From Chitinophaga pinensis (lineage in GTDB: Bacteria > Bacteroidota > Bacteroidia > Chitinophagales > Chitinophagaceae): 18,455 bases of DNA. The position numbers and the translations under genes were made by a program. Shown here one piece after another: positions 7,539-13,920 of this stretch. The number at the start of each line of letters is the position of its first letter. Positions within the stretch are counted from its first letter, which is position 1. The notes beneath the pieces were generated by a model, which did no database searches, had not been told where the DNA came from, and was given only the letters and a program-made list of their open reading frames with translations. The DNA lies in assembly GCA_943331145.2 (NCBI GenBank), contig CALQKL020000020.1:1-18455 (forward strand), read 5' to 3'.

Positions 7539-7898
7539 ATGAATATGTCTGACGTAATTATTTATGGTATTCCAAATTGCGATACCATTAAAAAAACCAT
7601 CAATTGGTTTGATGCACATCAAATTGCATTTAGATTTCACAATTATAAAAAAGCAGGAATAGAAAAAAATGCATTAAAAAAATGGTGCAAACTTGCAGGG
7701 TGGGAAATGCTGCTGAATAAAAAAGGAACGACTTGGAAAAAAATTCAAGCTAATTTTGTTGATGTAGCAATTAATGAGTCAATTGCAATAGACATAATGC
7801 TTAAAAATAACAGCGCAATAAAAAGACCTGTAATTGAATTTAAAAACAAAATTCTTGTTGGTTTTGACGAAACTGAATTGCTTAAGAATTTTAAATAA
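7539..7898 (+). CDS. ArsC-family thioredoxin-fold protein, YffB/Spx type
   Basis: Small soluble protein of 119 aa with the ArsC/Spx thioredoxin-like fold. The N-terminus VIIYGIPNCDTIKKTINWF carries a single active-site Cys (C14) without the second Cys of Spx-type CxxC. NKKGTTWKK lies mid-protein, and IKRPVIE supplies the family's conserved Arg (R96) near the thiol. These features fit YffB-like proteins, thought to be glutathione- or thiol-dependent reductases; true arsenate reductase activity is not implied. ATG codons at 7539 and 7545 are in frame and equally plausible, the second giving MSDVIIYG. The stop overlaps the stop of the opposite-strand HAD gene by 8 bp. Placement after an aldo/keto reductase hints at a stress or redox role. 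Confidence 0.85.
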   Translation: MNMSDVIIYGIPNCDTIKKTINWFDAHQIAFRFHNYKKAGIEKNALKKWCKLAGWEMLLNKKGTTWKKIQANFVDVAINESIAIDIMLKNNSAIKRPVIEFKNKILVGFDETELLKNFK

Positions 7899-8508
7899 TA
7901 GACAATTTTTCTACCCTTTCGTGTGGCAATAATAAATGGGTGTTAAATCCCAAATGCTGCGCTGTAATGATGTTGGGTTTAGAATCATCTATAAATAAAG
8001 TTTCCTCAGCCTCAATACCTGCGTCCTTTAATACAAATTGAAAAATATCCGCATTGGGTTTTCGCATGCCCATTTTAAAAGAATAATAGGCTTTTGTAAA
8101 GTATACATCCAGTTCTTCTACATGAAGTTGTTGCTGGGCTAAAAGATTAATTTCGGTTAGATGAATGGCGTTGGTATTGCTAAGCAAAAATAAATTGTAC
8201 TCCTTTTTTAAATCTGTTAAATACTGCATGGTATCTATTCTAAAGTCGAGTAGTATTGAATTCCAGGCATTTTTTATTTCTTCGGATGGTATGTTAGACT
8301 GAAGTTGTTTTTGTATTTCTTCGTAAAAAAAAGCATTGGAAATTTCGCCTTTTTCTAAATCTTCAAATAAGGTGGAAGCTGATAATTGTGAGTATTGATT
8401 TTCAAAATCTTTAATGCCAATTTTATCAAATGATCTACAAACTTTTTCAAAATCAATATCAATTAATACTGCCCCTAAATCAAATAAAAGATTTTTTACT
8501 GCTTTCAT
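7891..8508 (-). CDS. HAD-superfamily hydrolase, YihX-like phosphatase
   Basis: Cytoplasmic haloacid dehalogenase-like phosphatase of 205 aa, probably acting on a small phosphorylated metabolite. Motif I is LLFDLGAVLID with nucleophile D10; the position two residues on is Gly rather than Asp, as in YihX-like members. Motif II is LLSNTNAIH (S110), motif III is Lys in MRKPNADIF (K150), and motif IV is FIDDSKPN (D174, D175). A helical cap lies between motifs I and II. I placed the start at the ATG 8506-8508. The frame is open 33 codons further upstream, but that part translates a GA/CT-rich repeat into a false hydrophobic leader. It lies downstream of the response-regulator gene on the same strand, separated by a repeat with terminator-like arms. 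Confidence 0.88.
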   Translation of the reverse strand: MKAVKNLLFDLGAVLIDIDFEKVCRSFDKIGIKDFENQYSQLSASTLFEDLEKGEISNAFFYEEIQKQLQSNIPSEEIKNAWNSILLDFRIDTMQYLTDLKKEYNLFLLSNTNAIHLTEINLLAQQQLHVEELDVYFTKAYYSFKMGMRKPNADIFQFVLKDAGIEAEETLFIDDSKPNIITAQHLGFNTHLLLPHERVEKLSII

Positions 8509-8556
8509 AAAATATTCTAAATTTTTATTCCATGTTAGAATCAGAGCGAGAAACAA

Positions 8557-8596
8557 AACGAAAGCGAAGAAAAAAGAACGAAAGCGAAGGAAAAAG
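8557..8596. repeat. Tandem 20-bp GA-rich repeat, two units
   Basis: Two adjacent 20-nt units (8557-8576 and 8577-8596), of form AACGAAAGCGAAGRAAAAAG, differ only at the R. A pyrimidine-rich inverted counterpart (CGCTTTCATTTT, 8618-8629) follows, so the tract can pair with it. It lies in the gap between the response-regulator and HAD genes. Confidence 0.8.
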
Positions 8597-8644
8597 TCAG
8601 AACTCATAGTTCGCTCTCGCTTTCATTTTCGCAATGACTTTTTC
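8590..8644 (-). terminator. Long-loop inverted repeat after the response-regulator gene
   Basis: 10-bp perfect arms GAAAAAGTCA (8590-8599) and TGACTTTTTC (8635-8644) enclose 35 bp. The distal arm touches the response-regulator stop codon. Read on the minus strand the structure ends in a run of five T. The long loop makes a classical terminator uncertain. Confidence 0.35.
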
Positions 8645-9288
8645 TATATGTCCAAAGATGAATTATGAATGAACTTCAATAATGATGCGGTGTTTTTTAA
8701 ATTTAATTTCTTTAAAATATTAGAGCGATGTACTTCAACGGTACGTGAAGATAAAAACAACACTTCTGCAATTTCTTTTGAAGACATGCCATCTTTTATC
8801 CTTTTGAGTACATCGATTTCTCTTTCAGATAATTTACTAATATCTGGAAGCTCATCATCTTCAAATACTTGTTTGGCTAAATTTTCCTGAATTTCTTTAC
8901 AAATAAATATTTTACCTTCTACCACTGAAGTTATAGCATCGAACATTTCACTTTTTTGGCTGTTTTTTGTAACATAACCCAATGCGCCATTTTTAAGCAT
9001 TCTTTTTGCAAATGAAGGTTGATTGTGCATGGAAACTCCAATGATTTTTGATCCTGGAGATCCTTTTTTAATGAGTTTTGTAGCATCTATTCCAGAAATC
9101 GGCATGATATTTATGTCCATGATTACTACATCTGGGCGTTTGTTTTTTACAATTTCCATTGATTTATCTGATGTGTCATTGCAAATGGCAAGTACAGAAA
9201 ATCTTGGATCGGAATTGATTAATTCGGACCACATTTCAGCAATCAAATTGTGATCGTCGAAAATAATTATGGTTATTTTATTGTTCAT
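8644..9288 (-). CDS. NarL/FixJ-family response regulator (REC + LuxR HTH)
   Basis: DNA-binding output protein of the adjacent kinase, 214 aa. The receiver domain (about 5-120) has the acidic pocket D11/D12, phospho-acceptor D58 in VVIMDINIMPISG, the switch Ser S86 and the conserved K108 (GYVTKNS). The C-terminal LuxR-type HTH (about 150-205) reads LSEREIDVLKRIKDGMSSKEIAEVLFLSSRTVEVHRSNILKKL in pieces typical of the family. Its start overlaps the kinase gene end by 11 bp, implying translational coupling and an obligate pair. Two palindromic or direct-repeat elements upstream of the operon are candidate targets. Targets beyond that cannot be inferred. Confidence 0.95.
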   Translation of the reverse strand: MNNKITIIIFDDHNLIAEMWSELINSDPRFSVLAICNDTSDKSMEIVKNKRPDVVIMDINIMPISGIDATKLIKKGSPGSKIIGVSMHNQPSFAKRMLKNGALGYVTKNSQKSEMFDAITSVVEGKIFICKEIQENLAKQVFEDDELPDISKLSEREIDVLKRIKDGMSSKEIAEVLFLSSRTVEVHRSNILKKLNLKNTASLLKFIHNSSLDI

Positions 9289-12016
9289 AGTTGATGATAT
9301 TTTTTAATGGAAATTCTATCGTAAAAGTTGTTTCCATTTTTGTAGATTCTATTTTTGAATTGCCGTTATAAAAGTAAGCTCTGTTGCTAATACTATTCAA
9401 TCCATTTCCTTTTTTTATTTTATTTATGTTGAAGGCTTTCCCGTCATTTTTATAAACGAGAAGCAACGATGTTTTAGTGCGTTTCAATGTCAATTTTATT
9501 TTTTTAGCATCTGCATGCTTGATGGTATTTACGATGAGCTCTTGAATAATTCGATAAATACTTTTTTGCGCATCTAAATCTAATTCTTCTAAATCATCTT
9601 TTTTACAATCTACGTTAAATTGAATCTGATTCATATCACTAAATTGATTGAATAGTTCTATGATTGCTTCTTTCAATCCAAGATCAATAAGGGCAGGAGG
9701 AGCCATATTTCTAGAAATTCTTCTAATTTCATTTAACGCTTCTTCAACCTTGTCTTTTGCTTTATTTATTACTTCAGGTTTGATATCATTAGACCCAACA
9801 GCCATTTGCAAGAACAAACTCGTATAAGTTAAGATGTGTCCAACGCCATCATGCAATTCATTTCCAAAGATTTCTCTTTGTTTTTCCTCCGCACTAATGG
9901 TAGCTTTCATGATCTCGTTTTGATGATTTATTTTCTCATCCTCAATCATTTTTTCCATTTTCCTCAAATGCGTAACATCCCAATGAATCCCAATTGAACC
10001 TTTTACTTTACCATTGATATCTATGACAGGAGAGCCGCTAATTACCAAATCCAATATTTCGTCTTTTGCTTTTTTGACTTTAATCTCATAAATAGACTCG
10101 ACTTTTTGACGTCTTGTTTTGTCAATTTCATTTATGATTCTTTTTGAATTCGGATCAGCAATAAAAATCTCCGTAGCTTTTCTGCCTTTTAAATATTTAA
10201 ATGAATAACCCATCATTCTTTCAAACGCTTGATTTACCCATATGATTTTTTCTTCTAAGTCAACTTCCATAACCCCCAAATACATATTTTCAAACAATGC
10301 CCTGTATTTGTGTTCGCTGGCAATTAAAAAGTTCTCGGTCAATTTTATTTTATCAATATCTGTATTGTAAAACAAAATTTTATACCCGTCTTCGTTTACA
10401 TTAGGAATGATTTTTGCCACCGATTCAACCCATTTTAAATTGCCATTTTTCAACCTCATTCGGAATTCAAAACGGTTGTTTTTATTGCTAATGTGATTTA
10501 ACCATTCAATTTTTTCTAGGTAATTTTTACACTCCGTGCAAATGAATTTTTGTAACTTCTGATTCAGCATTTCTTTTTCAGAAAAACCTAAAATTCGTTT
10601 GGATGTTGGCGATACATATTCAATAACACCAGTTTCATTGGTAAGCAAAATAATATCTGGAGAATTTACTGTTATTAATTTGAGTTTTTCTTTTTCAATA
10701 AATAGCGTTTCCTGATATTTCTTTTCATTTGTAAGGTCGAAGAAAACACCAATATAACCTGCATAAGTACCATCAGCATAAAATCTAGGAACTCCTTTTT
10801 CCATTAGATTATGATATATGTTTTCTGTCCCCTTTACTCGATATTCATTAACGAAGGGTTGTTTCTTAGAGAGATTTTTTTTCCAAGTTTGTACAACACT
10901 TTCGCGATCATCGGGATGAATTTTTGATAGATAACGTTGAGGACTATTTGCTTGTTCTACAGAGTATCCCAAAAATTTATCTGATGCTTGATTGCTATAA
11001 ATGATTTTATTTTCTGAATCGGAAACCCATGCCATTACTGGAATATTTTCCATTAAATTTCTAAATCTTTCTTCACTTTCTTTCATTTGCATTTCATACA
11101 AATGTTCCTGAGTTACATTCGAAATTCTTCCACTTATAAATATATCATCTAGCTCGATGTCGTATTGTTTATAAATTTCTTCAGACAACCAAAAGTGCTC
11201 TCCAGTAATTTTATTTTTTACTTCGTAACGCAGTTTTAATTTATCGCCTAATTTGAGTCCTATAATTTTTTTATAATGCGCTTTTGGCGATTCACTGATT
11301 ACGCATTGGCTTTTACTTAAAAATAAATTAGGTCCCTCCTGGTCATCAAATCCGAAAAACTCTTTCCAAGCAGTGGTAAGTAAATTTTTCACTTTTTTAT
11401 TGGCGTAAATGATAAAATAAGCATCATCTGTTGATTCAAGAAAATTATTTAATCGATGATAATTTTCTTGTGCCTTCAATCGAAGTGTGTTGGTTTCTGT
11501 TACATCCGTACCATAGAAATTATAATAGTTTTTTCCTTCAACTTTTTTATAATAAAACAAATATTGAACGCCATTGGAAACCAGGTTAAAATTTCCAAAA
11601 TCATCTATTAGATGAACAATATTTTTCCAGAATTTTTCTATGTTAAAGCCAATGCCATTATACTCCACTATTTTTAACCCAATAGAAATTGGATTGCGAA
11701 ACAAAATTTCTCCGTCAATACTTATTCTAAAAATTGGATTTGGATTTTCGAGTGGAAATTGAGCAATGTCTTCCAATTCCCTAGTTCTTTCTTTTACTTT
11801 ATTTTCTAAGGATGAAGAAAGTTTTTTTAATTGATCGTTGAGGTTTTGGTATTCATTTTCAGAAATTTTAAAAGAATGCTCACTGAGTTCGCGGTCTTTT
11901 TCATAATTCATATAGCTTTCACTAACAGCAGATAAAAACGGCATAAGTCGCTCATCAACATCTGGATTGTCTATAAGATATTTTTTTAACTGTCTTTGTA
12001 AAAGCTTGTGGTACAT
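9278..12016 (-). CDS. Multi-PAS cytoplasmic sensor histidine kinase (HisKA_3)
   Basis: 912-aa soluble kinase with no transmembrane segment or signal peptide. Residues 1-60 form a helical module (LLQRQLKKYLIDNPDVDERL...AVSESYMNYEKDREL) that I recall from other proteins encoded beside FIST proteins. A coiled coil spans about 50-85. About five PAS-like units follow (roughly 90-180, 190-305, 316-435, 443-560, 565-688), the third and fifth being clearest (SEERFRNLMENIPVMAW, YRALFENMYLGVMEV). The dimerisation/phospho-acceptor box is FGNELHDGVGHILT with H722. The ATPase domain has the N-box QELIVNTIKHA, the G1-like KNDGKAF (Ala where Gly is usual) and the G2-like GNGLNSISNRA. A CxxC pair (C493, C496) sits in the fourth PAS unit. 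It is 4 bp downstream of the FIST gene and overlaps the regulator gene by 11 bp. Confidence 0.95.
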   Translation of the reverse strand: MYHKLLQRQLKKYLIDNPDVDERLMPFLSAVSESYMNYEKDRELSEHSFKISENEYQNLNDQLKKLSSSLENKVKERTRELEDIAQFPLENPNPIFRISIDGEILFRNPISIGLKIVEYNGIGFNIEKFWKNIVHLIDDFGNFNLVSNGVQYLFYYKKVEGKNYYNFYGTDVTETNTLRLKAQENYHRLNNFLESTDDAYFIIYANKKVKNLLTTAWKEFFGFDDQEGPNLFLSKSQCVISESPKAHYKKIIGLKLGDKLKLRYEVKNKITGEHFWLSEEIYKQYDIELDDIFISGRISNVTQEHLYEMQMKESEERFRNLMENIPVMAWVSDSENKIIYSNQASDKFLGYSVEQANSPQRYLSKIHPDDRESVVQTWKKNLSKKQPFVNEYRVKGTENIYHNLMEKGVPRFYADGTYAGYIGVFFDLTNEKKYQETLFIEKEKLKLITVNSPDIILLTNETGVIEYVSPTSKRILGFSEKEMLNQKLQKFICTECKNYLEKIEWLNHISNKNNRFEFRMRLKNGNLKWVESVAKIIPNVNEDGYKILFYNTDIDKIKLTENFLIASEHKYRALFENMYLGVMEVDLEEKIIWVNQAFERMMGYSFKYLKGRKATEIFIADPNSKRIINEIDKTRRQKVESIYEIKVKKAKDEILDLVISGSPVIDINGKVKGSIGIHWDVTHLRKMEKMIEDEKINHQNEIMKATISAEEKQREIFGNELHDGVGHILTYTSLFLQMAVGSNDIKPEVINKAKDKVEEALNEIRRISRNMAPPALIDLGLKEAIIELFNQFSDMNQIQFNVDCKKDDLEELDLDAQKSIYRIIQELIVNTIKHADAKKIKLTLKRTKTSLLLVYKNDGKAFNINKIKKGNGLNSISNRAYFYNGNSKIESTKMETTFTIEFPLKNIINYEQ

Positions 12017-12020
12017 CTAT

Positions 12021-13160
12021 TTATACGTGTTCTGAAAAAGTAGTAATTGTTATAGTTTGATTATGAAGATAAGATATATGGTCTTCTTTTTGTGGAGAAA
12101 TTTCACCATAAGAAAAGAACCCTATAACATTAGTTGTGTTTGGAAAGCATTCAACGGCCGCTTCTACTTCTTCTTCAATTCGATTTGCCAGTACTAACTT
12201 TCTGCCTACACAGCTTACAATTATAGCTAATTCTGGAATGGTATTATTGCCCATACTTTCACAAGCTTCCACACCAGCTTCTGATGCAGCGAAAACAAGT
12301 CGATCGAAATTAGATTTCATAAATCGAATGCTAGAACCCTCTGGTACATTACCCGCAAATTTCATGATTTTATTTTCATTGTCAATCGATAAAATGGTTC
12401 TAACAATATAAAAATCGTGATCTTTCGTCTTTATGGAAATGGGAAATAACAATGCAGATGCGGGTAATTCTTTAGCATATTTTCCCAGGTATGCTTTATA
12501 TATTTCCAATGCATTTTCGCCATCAATTTCATGTAAAAAATTCCCTTCTGATTTAGTAATTTTTTTTTCAGGACCAAAAACATCCCATCCTGCTTGGTTG
12601 CCAATTCCCACGTGAATATGATTACCATACAATCCCATTAAAACGACATTTCCTTCTTTGTAATCTTCGTCCAAACCAACATACGTTTTTTGAAAACGAT
12701 CGCCATCTCCGGCAATTCCGCCAGAGATTTGAATGTTCGCGCCAATCTCAGATTTAATACCCGTTAATAAATCATCGCCATTAACCAAGTTTCCATCAGA
12801 CAGCATGAAAATATGTGTAAGATTTTTTGTGTTTAATTTCTTAGCTAAATTGTTACCCAATTCAAAACTATTGTTGTAGTTTTTTAAATTGTCTACAACT
12901 GTTTCAATGGGTGTTTTTTCAAAATGAATGGCAGAACAGATGATTGAATTTTCTTCCACATGGGTTTGATCTATTTCACCTGCAGTGGTACAACTTATTA
13001 TTTTGGCGTTTTTGAATTGGGTAGTTAAAAAACTTAAAATGTTCTTATTTTCCAACAAATTAACCCCTGTGAAAACGAGCAATACATCGATGGAATCATT
13101 GTTATCATCTTCTATGTTATGCCATTTATTTTCTTTGAATTGTATATTCCTAGTTTTCAT
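12021..13160 (-). CDS. FIST_N / FIST_C domain sensor protein
   Basis: Soluble 379-aa protein composed of a FIST_N domain (about 23-215; includes ISCTTAGEI and ISGGIAGDGDRF) and a FIST_C domain (about 216-360; includes VSCVGRKLVLANRIEEEVEA, FFSYGEISP and HNQTITITTF). FIST domains are predicted ligand-binding sensory modules, with small molecules such as amino acids proposed. They typically sit beside histidine kinases, diguanylate cyclases or chemotaxis receptors. There is no signal peptide or membrane segment, so sensing should be cytoplasmic. It is the first gene of the operon; the 4-bp gap to the kinase suggests the FIST protein presents the signal to the kinase's N-terminal module or PAS array. 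The ATG start (13158-13160) sits 24 bp after an exact -7 box. Confidence 0.93.
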   Translation of the reverse strand: MKTRNIQFKENKWHNIEDDNNDSIDVLLVFTGVNLLENKNILSFLTTQFKNAKIISCTTAGEIDQTHVEENSIICSAIHFEKTPIETVVDNLKNYNNSFELGNNLAKKLNTKNLTHIFMLSDGNLVNGDDLLTGIKSEIGANIQISGGIAGDGDRFQKTYVGLDEDYKEGNVVLMGLYGNHIHVGIGNQAGWDVFGPEKKITKSEGNFLHEIDGENALEIYKAYLGKYAKELPASALLFPISIKTKDHDFYIVRTILSIDNENKIMKFAGNVPEGSSIRFMKSNFDRLVFAASEAGVEACESMGNNTIPELAIIVSCVGRKLVLANRIEEEVEAAVECFPNTTNVIGFFSYGEISPQKEDHISYLHNQTITITTFSEHV

Positions 13161-13183
13161 ATTTTAATAGACTATTGAATTTT

Positions 13184-13214
13184 CAAAAATAGCGTTAATT
13201 AAGCCTAAGTAAAA
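13184..13214 (-). promoter_or_regulatory. Promoter of the FIST-kinase-regulator operon
   Basis: The minus strand has TATTTTTG (13184-13191), an exact TAnnTTTG match. A 19-bp spacer separates it from TTTT (13211-13214), three of four bases of the -33 TTTG. The predicted transcript start lies about 16 bp before the ATG. Confidence 0.5.
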
Positions 13215-13247
13215 GAAAGAAAGTTTAGAATGTACTATTTATACAAT

Positions 13248-13288
13248 ACTACGTACTTGCAGTAAGTATTTATACTTAGTAACTACGT
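13248..13288. promoter_or_regulatory. Dyad and direct repeats upstream of the FIST operon promoter
   Basis: A perfect 16-bp dyad TAAGTAT-TT-ATACTTA (13263-13278) is framed by two direct ACTACGT words (13248-13254 and 13282-13288), 34 bp apart start to start. The set lies about 35-75 bp upstream of the -33-like element, where an activator could bind. The cognate LuxR-type regulator is an obvious but untested candidate. Confidence 0.45.
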
Positions 13289-13313
13289 GTATAAACAAAC
13301 AATAAAAATTTTA

Positions 13314-13778
13314 TTAACTATTCCAAAGGGTTAAAATTTCTTCGGTATGGGTTTTGGCTTTGGGCTTGGTGATGATGTGCTTGATTATTCCTTTTGTATC
13401 AATTAAAAATGTGGTGCGTAATAAGCCCATGTATTTTTTTCCGTACATGCTTTTCTCTCCCCAAACGCCATATTTTTCTATAATTGTCAATTCAGGGTCG
13501 GCGATTAAAATAAATGGAAGTTGGTGTTTTGTTTCAAACTTTTTGTGCTTTATGATTTCATCGGGGCTTACACCTATTACAACAAAACCTTGTTCGGTTA
13601 GTGTATCGAAGTTGTCTCTAAAATTACAGGCTTGCGTTGTACAAGTTGGTGTATCATCTTGAGGATAAAAATACAATACAATGTTTTTACCTTTAAAATC
13701 AGCTAATGAAATGGTATTGCCATTTTGATCTTTTCCTTTGAATGTTGGGGCTTTTGTGTTGGATTGTAGATTTAGCAT
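13314..13778 (-). CDS. bcp: Thioredoxin-dependent thiol peroxidase, Bcp/PrxQ type
   Basis: Peroxiredoxin that reduces hydrogen peroxide and organic hydroperoxides in the cytoplasm and is recycled by thioredoxin. At 154 aa it has the usual length. The active site YFYPQDDTPTCTTQACNFRD holds the peroxidatic C46 within PxxxTxxC and a resolving C51 five residues on, the atypical 2-Cys PrxQ arrangement. A conserved Arg follows in LLRTTFLID. I start at the ATG 13776-13778, where the family domain begins (MLNLQSNTKAPTF). The frame is open 32 codons further upstream, but that part (QQTPNNKQQTPNPKPQTT) is the translation of a G/T-rich repeat. The gene lies between the M23 peptidase gene and the FIST operon, all on the minus strand. 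Confidence 0.93.
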   Translation of the reverse strand: MLNLQSNTKAPTFKGKDQNGNTISLADFKGKNIVLYFYPQDDTPTCTTQACNFRDNFDTLTEQGFVVIGVSPDEIIKHKKFETKHQLPFILIADPELTIIEKYGVWGEKSMYGKKYMGLLRTTFLIDTKGIIKHIITKPKAKTHTEEILTLWNS

Positions 13779-13786
13779 GGTTGTTT

Positions 13787-13839
13787 GGGGTTTGGGGTTT
13801 GGTGTTTGTTGTTTGTTGTTTGGGGTTTGTTGTTTGGGG
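13787..13839 (+). repeat. G/T-rich repeat with four GGGG runs, directly upstream of bcp
   Basis: Repeats of TTTGGGG and TTTGTTG contain GGGG at 13787-13790, 13794-13797, 13822-13825 and 13836-13839 on the plus strand, the template strand for bcp. It could form a G-quadruplex with one long loop. It begins 9 bp upstream of the bcp start codon, in its presumed leader. Confidence 0.6.
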
Positions 13840-13852
13840 TTCAATACTAGAG

Positions 13853-13868
13853 CCGGTTTCCTAACCGG
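13853..13868. repeat. Short perfect hairpin between bcp and the M23 peptidase gene
   Basis: 6-bp arms CCGGTT / AACCGG with a TCCT loop. No T-run follows on the minus strand, so a terminator is not supported; a small palindromic repeat fits better. A second AT-rich dyad (AGATTT / AAATCT) follows at about 13879-13899, then AGTATCCAGCATC, a phrase repeated at 15791-15803. Confidence 0.5.
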
Positions 13869-13920
13869 TGTCATTTCAGATTTTATTGGAATGAAATCTA
13901 GTATCCAGCATCCGTCTTAC

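Noticed and set aside
8509..8607. Upstream extension of the HAD protein giving a hydrophobic, signal-like N-terminus
   Set aside because: The extra residues translate the CT-rich strand of a tandem repeat. HAD motif I is expected within about 10 residues of the start, which the ATG at 8508 provides.
13289..13313. AT-only inverted repeat after the bcp stop as a terminator
   Set aside because: AATAAAA / TTTTATT-type pairing without G:C pairs is too weak to claim.
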